64,000 nt of DNA. It comes from Agromyces sp. Marseille-P2726 (GTDB lineage: Bacteria; Actinomycetota; Actinomycetes; Actinomycetales; Microbacteriaceae). The DNA is taken from positions 310,001 through 374,000 of the forward strand of contig NZ_CADDWM010000014.1 of assembly GCF_902809835.1 (NCBI RefSeq), written 5' to 3'. Below the pieces are notes generated by a model. It did no database searches. It saw only the letters and a program-made list of their open reading frames with translations, and was not told the DNA's origin. Made by a program: the position numbers and the translations under genes. Below are positions 24,263 to 33,921 of this stretch, piece after piece (position 1 is the stretch's first letter; every line of letters begins with the position of its first letter).

Positions 24263-25270
24263 ATGCCTTCCGACCAGCCGACGGATGCCGCGGCCGCGCG
24301 CCGCCCGCGGCTGACACCGCCGATCGCCGACGTGCGCCGCGCCGTTCGCGGCGTGCTGCCCGCCGAGGGTCCCGTACTGGTGGCCCTGTCGGGCGGCGCC
24401 GACTCGCTCGCGCTCGCCGCGGGCGTCGCGTTCGAGGCACCGCGGGCGGGACTTCGGGCCGGTGCAGTGATCGTCGACCACGGGCTGCAGGAGGGATCGG
24501 CGGATGTCGCGGCTCGCGCCGCGGCGCAGGCGCGCGAGCTGCGGCTCGACCCCGTGGTGGTGCGCCAGGTCGACGCGACGGGCGGAGGCGGACCCGAGGC
24601 ATCCGCTCGTGCCGCTCGCTACGCCGCGCTCGACGAGGTCGCCGACGAGACCGATGCCGCGCTGGTGCTGCTCGGCCACACGCTCGACGACCAGGCCGAG
24701 ACGGTGCTGCTCGGTCTCGCCCGCGGATCGGGTGCCGCGAGCCTCGGCGGGATGCCCGCCAGGTCGGGTCGGTACGCTCGTCCGCTGCTGGGCATCCGCA
24801 GGTCGACCACGCGGCAGGCCTGTCTCGACGCTGGTCTCGAGCCGTGGGACGACCCGCACAACGTCGACCCGTCCTATGCGCGCGTGCGAGTGCGCGAACG
24901 GGTGCTGCCCGTGCTCGAAGCCGAGCTCGGGCCCGGAATCGCCGAGGCGCTCGTGCGCACCGCCGAACAGCTGCGCGAAGACGAGGAGGCGTTCGACGCG
25001 CAGATCGGCGAGTTCATCGAAGAGGTCTGCGAACCCGCCGAGGCCGGCATCGCGGTTTCGGTAGGTGCGCTCGCCGCGAACCCGGCCGCGCTCCGCCAGC
25101 GCATCATCCGGCACGTCGTCGCGTCGGAGTTCGGCGTCTCACTGAGCCGCACGCAGACCCTCGAGGTCGCTCGACTCGTGACCGAGTGGCGAGGGCAGGG
25201 CCCGATCGACCTGCCCAGCGGCATCCGGGCCCGCCGTGAGCACGGGCTCATCGTCTTCGCCGCGGGCTGA
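24263..25270 (+). CDS. tilS: tRNA(Ile)-lysidine synthetase
   Basis: A 335-residue N-type ATP pyrophosphatase. The PP-loop SGGADS is at 43-48, and downstream motifs include DHGLQEGS and [10 protein letters not shown]. It attaches lysine to C34 of the CAU-anticodon tRNA-Ile so that AUA is read as isoleucine; it is essential in most bacteria. AAGG precedes the ATG at 24263. It is followed by hpt after 60 bases and ftsH further on, the classic actinobacterial order, here interrupted by two genes. Confidence 0.95.
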   Translation: MPSDQPTDAAAARRPRLTPPIADVRRAVRGVLPAEGPVLVALSGGADSLALAAGVAFEAPRAGLRAGAVIVDHGLQEGSADVAARAAAQARELRLDPVVVRQVDATGGGGPEASARAARYAALDEVADETDAALVLLGHTLDDQAETVLLGLARGSGAASLGGMPARSGRYARPLLGIRRSTTRQACLDAGLEPWDDPHNVDPSYARVRVRERVLPVLEAELGPGIAEALVRTAEQLREDEEAFDAQIGEFIEEVCEPAEAGIAVSVGALAANPAALRQRIIRHVVASEFGVSLSRTQTLEVARLVTEWRGQGPIDLPSGIRARREHGLIVFAAG

Positions 25271-25330
25271 GCGCCTCGGCATCCCGCTAGGCTCGTGGCA
25301 TCCGCCCGCCGCACGACCCGAGGGAGCAGC

Positions 25331-25882
25331 ATGGACGCGCGCGAGATCGACGCCGACCTCACCGAGGTGCTCGTCACCGAGGAGCAGATCCACGAGAAGC
25401 TCGCCGAGCTCGCCCGCCGCATCGAGGCCGACTACGAGGGCCGAGACCTGCTGCTGGTCGGCGTGCTGAAGGGCGCGGTCATGGTGATGGCCGACCTCGC
25501 ACGCGAGCTCAGGCCGCACGTGAGCATGGACTGGATGGCGGTCTCGTCGTACGGCGCCGGCACGCACTCGAGCGGCGTCGTCCGCATCCTGAAGGACCTC
25601 GACACCGACCTCACCGGGCGCCACGTGCTCATCGTCGAGGACATCATCGACTCGGGCCTCACCCTGAGCTGGCTGCTCGGCAACCTCGAATCCCGCGGTG
25701 CCGAGTCGGTGGAGATCTGCGCGCTGCTGCGCAAGCCCGATGCCGCGAAGGTGGATGTCACGGTGAAGTACCTCGGCTTCGACATCCCGAACCAGTTCGT
25801 CGTGGGCTACGGCCTCGACTACGCCGAGCGGTACCGCAACCTGCGCGACGTGGCGATCCTCGCGCCGCACGTCTACAGCTGA
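25331..25882 (+). CDS. hpt: Hypoxanthine phosphoribosyltransferase
   Basis: A 183-residue type I phosphoribosyltransferase. The PRPP-binding motif VLIVEDIIDSGLT lies at about 99-111, with the flexible-loop SSYGAGT at 72-78. It converts hypoxanthine (and probably guanine) to the nucleotide in purine salvage. GAGGGAGCAGC precedes the ATG at 25331, which is preferred to an upstream ATG in the same frame that lacks a binding site. Context tilS-hpt-ftsH supports the assignment. Confidence 0.95.
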   Translation: MDAREIDADLTEVLVTEEQIHEKLAELARRIEADYEGRDLLLVGVLKGAVMVMADLARELRPHVSMDWMAVSSYGAGTHSSGVVRILKDLDTDLTGRHVLIVEDIIDSGLTLSWLLGNLESRGAESVEICALLRKPDAAKVDVTVKYLGFDIPNQFVVGYGLDYAERYRNLRDVAILAPHVYS

Positions 25883-25887
25883 ATCAC

Positions 25888-25930
25888 CGGGTTTCGAGAC
25901 CCGACCGCTGAGCGGTCGCTCATCAACCCG
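25888..25930. repeat. REP-like nested palindrome
   Basis: Outer arms CGGGTT (25888-25893) and AACCCG (25925-25930) enclose an inner hairpin CGACCGC-TGA-GCGGTCG (25902-25918), with GAG and CTC pairing between them. It follows the hpt stop by six bases. Elements of this form are, from memory, dispersed between genes in Microbacteriaceae genomes. It may also act as a transcript-stabilising or terminating structure for hpt. Confidence 0.5.
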
Positions 25931-25976
25931 CAGGAGCGATCGACCACGCCTCGACCCGAGGCCCTAGAGTCATCCC

Positions 25977-27628
25977 ATGGCCGATGGCCGGCCCCTGAGC
26001 CAGGTGCGCAAAGCTGTCGCTGCGTTCACGAGCAACGTGCGCAACGCGAACCTCCGTCGCGCCCAGCTGAGCTTCCTCGGCGCATGGACGGCCGAGTGGG
26101 CGTTCACCGTCGCGCTCGGGATCGTCGCCTACCGCGACGGCGGCGCCGTGGCCGTCGGGCTCGTGGGGCTGCTCCGGATGCTCCCGTCGGCGATCTGCGC
26201 GCCGCTCCTGTCGCCCATCGCCGACCGAGGACGCCGCGAGCGAGTGCTGATCCTGGTGTCGATCGTGCGCGGCGCCGCGACCGCGGGTGCGGCAGTCGTG
26301 ATCGCGCTCGCGGGGCCCGTGGCCATCGTCTATGCGCTCGCGGTGTTGTCCACGGTCGCCGCCACCCTCTTCCGTCCGGCGCATTCGGCGCTCCTGCCGT
26401 CCCTCTGCCGCACGGGCTACGAGCTGGCCAGCGCCAACATGGTGCGGGGCCTGCTCGACTCCGCCGCGACGCTGGTCGGCCCGTTGCTCGCCGCGGTGCT
26501 GCTCCAGTTCACCGACGTGGCCGTGGTGTTCGCGGTTGCCGCCGCGGCCTCCCTCTGGGCGGCCGCCCTGCTGGCGCGCCTGCGCTACGACGCGCCGCCG
26601 CGCCCCCCGGCCCCCGCGCCGTGGCACGCAATCGCGGCCTCGCCGTCATCGTCGGCCTGGCCGGCGCGCAGGCGTTCACGCGGGGCGCGCTCACCGTGCT
26701 CTCGGTGGTGGTCGCGATCGAGCTGCTGGGTACCGGCGAGCCGGGGGTGGGCGCCCTCATGACCGCAGTGGGTGTCGGCGCCGTGCTCGCCTCGCTGTTC
26801 GCCTCGTTCCTCGTCGGCACGCGCCGGCTCGGTGCATGGTTCGCCATCGGGGTCGCGCTCTGGGGCCTGCCGCTCGCCCTCGTCGGCGTGTTCCCCCAGC
26901 AGGCGGCGGCGCTGTTCCTGCTCGCGTTCATCGGCGTGGGCAACGCCCTCATCGATTTGGCCGGGTTCACGCTGCTCGGCCGCCTTGCTCCCGACGAGGT
27001 CCTCGCCCGGGTCTTCGGCGTGCTTGAGAGCATGGTCGCCGTGTTCATCGGCATCGGGGCCGTCGTCGCGCCGGCGGTGATCGGATGGATCGGGGTGCAG
27101 GGTGCGCTGGTGGCCATCGGGCTCGTCTGCCCGGTGCTCGCGGTGGCCGCGTGGCGTCGGCTGCGGGCGCTCGATACGACGGTGCACGCCCTGGACGCGG
27201 ATGTCGCGCTGCTCCAGCGCGTGCCGATGTTCGCCACCCTTCCGCTGCCCTCCATCGAGCAGCTGGCGCGTGGTCTCGAGACGGCGGAGGTGCCCGCCGG
27301 CAGGGCGGTGTTCACGCAGGGCGACGTCGGCGACCGCTACTACGTGATCGAGTCGGGCGAGGCCGAGGTGGTCGGCGACGGTCGCGTCGTGACGACGCTC
27401 GGGCCCGGCGAGGGATTCGGCGAGATCGCGCTGCTGCGTCGCACGCGCCGCACCGCGACCGTCTTGGCTCGGACACCCCTCCTGCTGCGGGCGCTCACCG
27501 CGGAGCACTTCCTTCCCGTCGTGCTCGGGTACACCGCGAGCGCCCGGGAGGCGGCGGTGGCCGTCGACAGCGAGCTCGACCGGTTCTCGCCGAAGGATCC
27601 GTCGGGGGAGTCGGCGAACCCATCCTGA
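25977..27628 (+). pseudogene. MFS transporter fused to a cyclic-nucleotide-binding domain, frameshifted
   Basis: The first frame (25977 to about 26620) encodes an N-terminal MFS half starting MADGRPLSQVRKAV with about five helices and SPIADRGRRER as motif A. The remaining helices and a C-terminal cyclic-nucleotide-binding domain continue in another frame to 27628. That domain has VFTQGDVGDRYYVIESGE and GEGFGEIALLRRTRRTATV, the phosphate-binding cassette. The frames differ by minus one and meet near runs of six and five cytosines (26603-26615), so one base is missing relative to an intact gene. A sequencing slip is as likely as true inactivation. If intact it would be a 550-residue cNMP-gated transporter. 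Confidence 0.75.
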
Positions 27629-27674
27629 AGAAGTCCTCCGTTGTGGCGGAGGGGTGATGGTGAGATCGTGAGGC

Positions 27675-28397
27675 ATGAAGTCCGGCCGTGCCGTCCTGCT
27701 GATCGCGGACATCGGTGGCTACACCGACTACATGAGCACGCACCGCATGAGCCTCGCGCACGCCGAGGTCAACACCGCGCGCATGCTCGAGAAGATGATC
27801 GATGCCGCCCCCGGATTCGAGCTGATCGAGATCGAGGGCGACGCAGCCTTCCTCTCACGCCAGGCCGATGACGGCGACGCCGATGCCGAGATCACCGTGA
27901 TCCTCGACGCCGCGGCCGCCATGCATCGGGCGTTCCACCTCGAGCGCTCCTACGTCGCGGCGAATCTCTGTCCCTGCGCGGGCTGCAAGGAGGCGGCGCA
28001 GCTCAAGCTGAAGTTCGTGGCGCACGTCGGCGATGTGGCGACGCAGGCCATCCGCGAGCGGATCAAGCTCGTCGGGATCGACGTCATCCTCGTGCACCGG
28101 CTGCTGAAGAACCCCGTCGGCATTCCCGAGTACGTGCTGCTCTCGGAGGAGCTCTACCGCACCGCCGAGGAATCCCTGCCGGCGCCCGCCCACGAGGTCT
28201 CGCCCGAACTCGAGGGATTCGGAACGGTTCGCGCCTACTACCTCGACGTCGGCGAACTCGACGGCGCCGACGAGCTAGCGCCGCAGCCTTCCTGGCCGGG
28301 ACGCCTCGGAAGGACCGCGGTGGCCGCCGGGCTCGGCCTCCCGTACCAGCTGGGCCTTCGTCGCTCCCGCCGCGACGCCGCTCCGGTCGTCGAATAG
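27675..28397 (+). CDS. DUF2652 protein with a class III nucleotide-cyclase-like fold
   Basis: A 240-residue protein. The N-terminal LLIADIGGYTDYM resembles the first beta-strand of class III adenylate/guanylate cyclases, with metal-binding Asp12. IEIEGDAAF supplies a second metal-type Asp56, and Glu52 sits where a purine-selecting residue is found. KLVGIDVILVHRLL matches the transition-state helix, but the usual Asn is Ile138 while Arg142 is kept, so activity is doubtful. CPCAGC near residue 99 may bind metal. It lies 46 bases after the gene for a cyclic-nucleotide-binding transporter on the same strand, an attractive functional pairing. Confidence 0.72.
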   Translation: MKSGRAVLLIADIGGYTDYMSTHRMSLAHAEVNTARMLEKMIDAAPGFELIEIEGDAAFLSRQADDGDADAEITVILDAAAAMHRAFHLERSYVAANLCPCAGCKEAAQLKLKFVAHVGDVATQAIRERIKLVGIDVILVHRLLKNPVGIPEYVLLSEELYRTAEESLPAPAHEVSPELEGFGTVRAYYLDVGELDGADELAPQPSWPGRLGRTAVAAGLGLPYQLGLRRSRRDAAPVVE

Positions 28398-28519
28398 GCC
28401 GGCGCGTCATACCCCGACGGTGCTGTACGACGGGCCACGGGTGGGTCCGGTGCGGGCCGTGCAGCCCTCAGCGAACGGGGAGCCGGCCCACAGGAACAGG
28501 ACGGTAGCCTTGCAAGACC

Positions 28520-30538
28520 ATGAACATGAAGAAGATCCTGCGCGGGCCGATCATCTACATCCTGCTCGCGATCGTCGCCGTGTGGATCGGATCGAGTCTC
28601 ATCACCTCCTCGGGATTCCGGGAGGTGTCGACGCAGGAGGGCCTGCAGCTCCTGCAAGACGACAAGGTCTCGGCCGTCAAGATCGTCGACGGCGAGAACC
28701 GCGTCGACCTGACGCTCGCCGAGGCCGATGAAGAGCTCGGCACCCAGGTGCAGTTCTACTACGTGACGCCGCGGGGCGAAGACGTCATCGCGGCCGTCGA
28801 CGCGGCCGACCCCGCAGACGGTTTCACCGACGAGGTTCCCCAGCCGAACTGGTTCCTCTCGATGCTCGGCATCCTGCTGCCGCTCGTGCTGATCGGCCTC
28901 TTCTTCTGGATCATGCTGTCGGGTATGCAGGGTGGCGGCAATCGCGTCATGCAGTTCGGCAAGTCGAAGGCGAAGCTCGTCTCGAAGGAGAGCCCGAAGG
29001 TCACGTTCGACGACGTCGCCGGCGCCGACGAGGCGATCGAGGAGCTCCACGAGATCAAGGAGTTCCTGAAGGAGCCGGCGAAGTTCCAGGCCGTTGGCGC
29101 GCGCATCCCCAAGGGCGTGCTGCTCTACGGCCCTCCCGGCACCGGAAAGACCCTGCTCGCCCGCGCGGTCGCCGGCGAGGCCGGCGTGCCGTTCTACTCC
29201 ATCTCCGGTTCCGACTTCGTCGAGATGTTCGTCGGCGTCGGTGCGAGCCGAGTGCGCGACCTCTTCGACCAGGCGAAGCAGAACGCCCCGGCGATCATCT
29301 TCGTCGACGAGATCGACGCCGTCGGCCGCCACCGCGGCGCCGGCCTCGGCGGTGGGCACGACGAGCGCGAGCAGACCTTGAACCAGCTGCTCGTCGAGAT
29401 GGACGGCTTCGACCCCAAGACGAACGTCATCCTCATCGCCGCGACGAACCGTCCCGACATCCTCGACCCCGCGCTCCTGCGCCCCGGTCGATTCGACCGC
29501 CAGATCGGCGTCGACGCACCCGACCTCAAGGGCCGTCAGAAGATCCTCGAGGTGCACTCGAAGGGCAAGCCCCTCGCCAAGGGCGTCGACCTCGAGGTGC
29601 TCGCGCGCAAGACCCCGGGATTCACCGGTGCTGACCTCGCGAACGTGCTGAACGAGGCCGCGCTGCTCACGGCACGCTCGAACGCGCAGCTCATCGACAA
29701 CCGTGCCCTCGATGAGGCGGTCGACCGCGTGATCGCCGGTCCGCAGCGTCGCAGTCGCGTGATGAAGGACAAGGAGAAGCTCATCACGGCGTACCACGAG
29801 GGCGGACACGCGCTCGCGGCCGCGGCGATGAACTACACCGACCCGGTCACCAAGATCACGATCCTTCCCCGTGGTCGTGCCCTCGGGTACACCATGGTGC
29901 TGCCCCTCGAAGACAAGTACTCCGTGACCCGCAACGAGCTCCTCGACCAGCTCACCTACGCCATGGGCGGACGGGTCGCCGAAGAGATCGTCTTCCACGA
30001 CCCGTCGACCGGTGCCTCGAACGACATCGAGAAGGCCACGTCGACCGCCCGCAAGATGGTGACCGAGTACGGCATGTCGGCCAACGTCGGCGCCGTCAAG
30101 CTCGGCCAGTCTCAGGGCGAGGTGTTCCTCGGCCGTGACATGGGCCACCAGCGCGACTACTCCGAAGAGGTCGCCGAACGCGTCGACCTCGAGGTGCGCG
30201 CCCTCATCGAGCAGGCGCACGACGAGGCGTGGCAGGTACTCAACGCGAACCGCGACATCCTCGACGTGCTCGCCGCCGAGCTCCTCGAGCACGAGACCCT
30301 CGACCACAACCAGATCGCCGAGATCTTCAAGGACGTGAAGAAGCTGCCCGAGCGTCCGCTCTGGCTGTCGAGCGACCGCCGGCCCGTCTCCGACCGCCCC
30401 CCGATCGCGTTCCCCGACGACAAGATGCCGATCGACCAGGGCGCCGTCGACGGGGGCGTCGACTCCGGCGGTACGTCGGTGGAGGAGCCGGCCGCGGCAC
30501 GCGCCCCGCGCACCAAGCCGCGCCCCGCCACGGCGTAG
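28520..30538 (+). CDS. ftsH: ATP-dependent zinc metalloprotease FtsH
   Basis: A 672-residue membrane AAA protease. Two N-terminal transmembrane segments (about 11-30 and 112-135) flank an external domain. The AAA module has Walker A GPPGTGK at 204-210, Walker B ending FVDEID and the pore loop FVG. The zinc site is HEGGH at 426-430, the actinobacterial variant of HEAGH. It degrades misfolded membrane and some soluble proteins. The C-terminal tail beyond residue 610 is acidic then Pro/Ala-rich. It heads the folate gene run. A second ATG two codons in is possible. Confidence 0.97.
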   Translation: MNMKKILRGPIIYILLAIVAVWIGSSLITSSGFREVSTQEGLQLLQDDKVSAVKIVDGENRVDLTLAEADEELGTQVQFYYVTPRGEDVIAAVDAADPADGFTDEVPQPNWFLSMLGILLPLVLIGLFFWIMLSGMQGGGNRVMQFGKSKAKLVSKESPKVTFDDVAGADEAIEELHEIKEFLKEPAKFQAVGARIPKGVLLYGPPGTGKTLLARAVAGEAGVPFYSISGSDFVEMFVGVGASRVRDLFDQAKQNAPAIIFVDEIDAVGRHRGAGLGGGHDEREQTLNQLLVEMDGFDPKTNVILIAATNRPDILDPALLRPGRFDRQIGVDAPDLKGRQKILEVHSKGKPLAKGVDLEVLARKTPGFTGADLANVLNEAALLTARSNAQLIDNRALDEAVDRVIAGPQRRSRVMKDKEKLITAYHEGGHALAAAAMNYTDPVTKITILPRGRALGYTMVLPLEDKYSVTRNELLDQLTYAMGGRVAEEIVFHDPSTGASNDIEKATSTARKMVTEYGMSANVGAVKLGQSQGEVFLGRDMGHQRDYSEEVAERVDLEVRALIEQAHDEAWQVLNANRDILDVLAAELLEHETLDHNQIAEIFKDVKKLPERPLWLSSDRRPVSDRPPIAFPDDKMPIDQGAVDGGVDSGGTSVEEPAAARAPRTKPRPATA

Positions 30539-30565
30539 TCGCTCGCGACGCGAAGAGGGAGGAAG

Positions 30566-31162
30566 ATGGCCGGTGTCGACACCGAGCGCATCGCGCGTGC
30601 CGTGCGTGAGATCCTCCTCGCGATCGGCGAGGACCCGATGCGTCCCGGCTTGGAGCGCACGCCGGCACGCGTCGCCGAGGCGTATGCGGAGTTCTTCGGC
30701 GGGCTCGACGTCGACCCCCTGAGCCACCTCGCCGACGCCGTGCCGATCGGGGCGTCCGAGCAGGGAGTTCCCGCGACATCCGACGCGGTGGTACTCCGCG
30801 ACCTCGCGTTCCGGTCGGTCTGCGAGCATCACCTGCTGCCGTTCGTGGGCACGGCGCACGTCGCGTACCTGCCCGGCGAGCGCGTGGTCGGCCTCGGGCG
30901 CATCCCCGCGGTCGTCGAGACGCTCGCCGCACGGCCGCAGCTGCAGGAGCGTCTCGCCGAGGAGATCGCCGACACCCTGGAGGCAGGGCTCGATCCCAGG
31001 GGCGTGCTCGTCGTCCTCGACGCGCAGCACCGCTGCGTCACGACCCGCGGACCGCGCCAGACCCGCAGCTCCACGGTGACGATCGCCAGTCGGGGGGTGC
31101 TCGCCGAGCCGGCCGCACGCGCCGAGATCATCGCGCTGATCGGAGCCGAGCAGCATGACTGA
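30566..31162 (+). CDS. folE: GTP cyclohydrolase I
   Basis: A 198-residue enzyme converting GTP to dihydroneopterin triphosphate, the first step of folate synthesis. Zinc and catalytic residues are visible in SVCEHHLLPF and in DAQHRCVTTRG. GAGGGAGG precedes the ATG, 27 bases after ftsH. Its last eight bases overlap folP. Length is typical of the type IA enzyme. Confidence 0.97.
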   Translation: MAGVDTERIARAVREILLAIGEDPMRPGLERTPARVAEAYAEFFGGLDVDPLSHLADAVPIGASEQGVPATSDAVVLRDLAFRSVCEHHLLPFVGTAHVAYLPGERVVGLGRIPAVVETLAARPQLQERLAEEIADTLEAGLDPRGVLVVLDAQHRCVTTRGPRQTRSSTVTIASRGVLAEPAARAEIIALIGAEQHD

Positions 31163-31979
31163 CGGGTCTCCGAGCACGACCCTGATCATGGGCGTGGTCA
31201 ACGTCACGCCCGACTCCTTCAGCGACGGCGGGCGGTGGTTCGACGCCGATGCCGCGATCCAGCACGGCCTGGATCTCGTCGCCGAGGGTGCGGACATCGT
31301 CGACGTCGGAGGAGAATCCACCCGCCCGGGGGCGGCGCGCGTCGAACCCGACGAGGAGCTGCGCCGGGTCGTGTCCGTCGTGCGCGAACTCGCCGCCCGC
31401 GGCATCCGTGTGAGCGTCGACACGATGCGCGCCTCGACCGCCCTGGCCGCGGTCGAGGCGGGCGCCGAGATCATCAACGACGTTTCCGCCGGGCTCGCGG
31501 ATGACGCGATGGCACCCATCGTCGCCGAGACGGGCGTGCACTACGTCGCGATGCACTGGCGCGGCCACTCCGACCGCATGGACTCGCTGTCGGTGTACGA
31601 CGACGTCGCGGTGGAGGTCCGAGACGAGCTCGCGACTCGGATCGATGCCCTGGCCGACGCCGGTGTGGCATCCGACCGGCTGATCCTCGACCCTGGTCTG
31701 GGGTTCTCGAAGCGAGGCGAGCAGAACTGGGAGCTGCTCGGGCGGCTCGACGTGCTCGCGGGGCTCGGACTGCCGATCCTCATCGGCGCCTCCCGCAAGC
31801 GGTTCCTCGGGGCGCTCCTGCCCGAGGGGGCCGACGTGCTCGAGCGCGACCTGCCGACGGCGGTCGTGAGCGTGCTCTCCGCCCAAGCCGGTGCATGGGG
31901 CGTTCGGGTGCACGACGTGCGCGGGACCCGGCGTGCGCTCGACGTCCTCGGGGCGTGGCAGAGTGGACGACGTGGCTAG
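31155..31979 (+). CDS. folP: Dihydropteroate synthase
   Basis: A 274-residue TIM barrel. Pterin-binding signatures are GVVNVTPDSFSDGG near the N-terminus and DVGGESTRPGA; the sulfonamide-sensitive loop is intact. DPGLGFSKR and LIGASRKRFLG complete the active site. It joins p-aminobenzoate to the pterin diphosphate. It starts inside the end of folE and its stop overlaps the start of folB, so translation is coupled. Confidence 0.97.
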   Translation: MTDGSPSTTLIMGVVNVTPDSFSDGGRWFDADAAIQHGLDLVAEGADIVDVGGESTRPGAARVEPDEELRRVVSVVRELAARGIRVSVDTMRASTALAAVEAGAEIINDVSAGLADDAMAPIVAETGVHYVAMHWRGHSDRMDSLSVYDDVAVEVRDELATRIDALADAGVASDRLILDPGLGFSKRGEQNWELLGRLDVLAGLGLPILIGASRKRFLGALLPEGADVLERDLPTAVVSVLSAQAGAWGVRVHDVRGTRRALDVLGAWQSGRRG

Positions 31980-32343
31980 GACCCCCGACCGCATTACCCT
32001 CACCGGCGTTCGCGTGCGCGCACATCACGGTGTCTACGAGTCCGAGCGCGTCGAGGGGCAGGAGTTCGTGATCGACGTGGCGGTCGACGTCGACCTCGCG
32101 GCTGCGGCATCCCGAGACGACCTCGGCAGCACCGTGAACTACGGCGAGCTCGCCGAGGCGGTCGTGGCCGCCGTCGAGCGCGACCCCGTCGATCTCATCG
32201 AGACGGTGGCCGAGCGCGTGGCGGGGGTGGCGCTGGGGTTCGCAGCCGTCGACGAGGTCGAGGTCACGGTGCACAAGCCCCAGGCGCCCATCAGCGTGCC
32301 CTTCGCGGATGTCGCGGTCACGATCGTGCGGGGTCGCACATGA
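31963..32343 (+). CDS. folB: Dihydroneopterin aldolase
   Basis: A protein of about 126 residues of the FolB tunnel-fold family: DRITLTGVRVRAHHGVYESER at the start, VNYGELAE in the middle and HKPQAPI near the end, with the catalytic Tyr and Lys conserved. It cleaves dihydroneopterin to the hydroxymethyl-pterin. Two GTG codons (31963, 31972) within the end of folP are possible starts; the first is given. The stop overlaps the folK ATG as ATGA. Confidence 0.93.
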   Translation: MDDVARTPDRITLTGVRVRAHHGVYESERVEGQEFVIDVAVDVDLAAAASRDDLGSTVNYGELAEAVVAAVERDPVDLIETVAERVAGVALGFAAVDEVEVTVHKPQAPISVPFADVAVTIVRGRT

Positions 32344-32825
32344 GCCGAGCCGTCATCGCCTTCGGCGCCAACCTCGGCGACCGCGAGGCGACCATCGCCG
32401 CTGCGACGCGCGAGCTCGCCGACACCCGCGGAGTCGAGCTCGTCGCGGTGTCCCCGGTGTACGAGACTCCAGCCCTGAAAGAGGACGGCGTCGATCCCGA
32501 CGCCCCCGGCTACCTGAACGGCGTCATCGTCGTCGAGACGTCGCTCGAGGCGCACGCGCTGCTCGACCTGCTCCAGGCGATCGAGGCCCGGCACGGGCGG
32601 GTGCGTGCCGAGCACTGGGGCGATCGCACGCTCGACCTCGACCTCATCGACTTCGGCGGCAGGGTGATCTCCGACGAGCGGCTCACGTTGCCGCATCCTC
32701 GGGCGTGGCAGCGAGCGTTCGTGCTCCAGCCGTGGCTCGATGTCGAGCCCGACGCCGTGCTCACCGGACGCGGGCCCGTCGCCCAGCTCCGCGCGGCCGC
32801 GAATGATCGGGTGGAGCGTCGATGA
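32340..32825 (+). CDS. folK: 2-amino-4-hydroxy-6-hydroxymethyldihydropteridine diphosphokinase
   Basis: A 161-residue HPPK. Signature segments are FGANLGDRE, VSPVYETPA, and the metal-binding DRTLDLDLIDFGG with LPHPRA beyond. It transfers diphosphate from ATP to the pterin alcohol, making the FolP substrate. It is coupled to folB by ATGA and to the DUF3180 gene by another ATGA. Confidence 0.96.
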   Translation: MSRAVIAFGANLGDREATIAAATRELADTRGVELVAVSPVYETPALKEDGVDPDAPGYLNGVIVVETSLEAHALLDLLQAIEARHGRVRAEHWGDRTLDLDLIDFGGRVISDERLTLPHPRAWQRAFVLQPWLDVEPDAVLTGRGPVAQLRAAANDRVERR

Positions 32826-33295
32826 AGCGCACCCATGTCTCGACGCTCATCGCATTCGCCGTGGGCGGTATCGTCGTCGGCTACCTCGGCGATCTCGCCA
32901 TCGTCTCCGGGGGCGGTAAGGCGATCGTTCCGCCGCTGTCGTTGCCCATCACGCTCGTCGGGGTCGCCGTGCTCGTCGTGGCCCTCGCCTGGCCGATCCG
33001 GCGGGCGGTCAAGCGCAAGAGCACGAAGCACCTCGACCCGTTCCGCGCCATGCGCACCGCGGTGCTCGCGAAGGCCTGCAGCATGAGCGGCGCGCTCGTC
33101 CTCGGATTCGGCCTCGGCATCACCCTGTTCCTCGTCACCCGCAGTGTCGTGCCGTCGATCGAGACGGTGTGGCTCGCGCTCGCGACCGCGATCGGCGCCG
33201 CGCTCCTGCTCGCAGGCGGGCTCGTCGCCGAGCACTTCTGCACCCTCCCGCCCGACGACACCCAGCTCGAGAAGGAAGAACACGCCCATGCCTGA
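32822..33295 (+). CDS. DUF3180 membrane protein
   Basis: A 157-residue protein with four hydrophobic segments (about 8-27, 40-58, 88-110, 118-140), a basic loop after the second, and an acidic, histidine-containing C-terminus. DUF3180 genes regularly follow folK in actinobacteria, but no function is established. It overlaps folK by four bases and the next gene by eight, so it is part of the same operon. Confidence 0.85.
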   Translation: MKRTHVSTLIAFAVGGIVVGYLGDLAIVSGGGKAIVPPLSLPITLVGVAVLVVALAWPIRRAVKRKSTKHLDPFRAMRTAVLAKACSMSGALVLGFGLGITLFLVTRSVVPSIETVWLALATAIGAALLLAGGLVAEHFCTLPPDDTQLEKEEHAHA

Positions 33296-33908
33296 CCTCC
33301 GTGACGACGAACGCGGCACGCCTGCGTCCGAGCCGTCGGCGGCGCCGGCGGCCGCGACCGAGGCGGCGGCGGCGGCCGCCGCGGCCCAGCCAGCGCCGGC
33401 GGCCGAGGCGATCGCGGCCTCCGCGGAACCCGAGCAGGTCCCGGCCGACACGGGCTGGCTCCGTGTCTCGCCGAAGTACCTCGTGGTCGAGATCATCGGC
33501 TCGCTCATCGGCATGGTCGTGATCGTCGGCGCCCTGGTCGTGATGTACCTGCTGTGGGGCCAGTGGTGGGCGCTGTGGGGCGCCATCGTGATCGGCGTCG
33601 CCTCGCTCATCGGCATCGCGTTCGAACCGCGTCGCGTCCGATCCATCGCGTATCGCCTCCGCGCCGACGATCTGCTCTTCAAGCGCGGGATCATGTTCCA
33701 CCGGCAGGTCGCCGTGCCGTACGGCCGCATGCAGCTCGTCGACATCACCCGCGGCCCCGTGGCTCGCGCGCTGGGCCTCGCCGACCTCAAGTTCGTGACG
33801 GCCGCGGCATCCACCGCCGTGACGGTCCCCGGCCTCCCCATGGAGGAGGCCGACCGGCTGCGCGACCGGCTCGTCGCCCTCGCCGAGACCCGACGGGCCG
33901 GGCTGTGA
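33288..33908 (+). CDS. PH-domain (bPH2, YdbS-like) membrane protein
   Basis: A 206-residue protein. The first 60 residues are an Ala/Pro/Glu-rich disordered tail. Two closely spaced hydrophobic segments (about 66-84 and 88-108) are followed by a bacterial PH domain with YRLRADDLLFKRGIMF, PYGRMQLVDI and a C-terminal helix. AAGGAAG precedes the ATG at 33288. With the following gene it forms the YdbS/YdbT-type pair found next to folK in actinobacteria. The role is unknown; some homologues influence membrane-protein or antibiotic resistance functions. Confidence 0.85.
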   Translation: MPDLRDDERGTPASEPSAAPAAATEAAAAAAAAQPAPAAEAIAASAEPEQVPADTGWLRVSPKYLVVEIIGSLIGMVVIVGALVVMYLLWGQWWALWGAIVIGVASLIGIAFEPRRVRSIAYRLRADDLLFKRGIMFHRQVAVPYGRMQLVDITRGPVARALGLADLKFVTAAASTAVTVPGLPMEEADRLRDRLVALAETRRAGL

Positions 33909-33921
33909 CCCGGAGGACGCG

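Noticed and set aside
28238..31519. A very long open frame (over 1,000 codons) on the minus strand opposite ftsH, folE and folP.
   Set aside because: It is fully antisense to clearly identified core genes, and its composition (Arg, Glu, Asp, Val and Leu rich, no domain) is what GC-rich third positions produce on the opposite strand.
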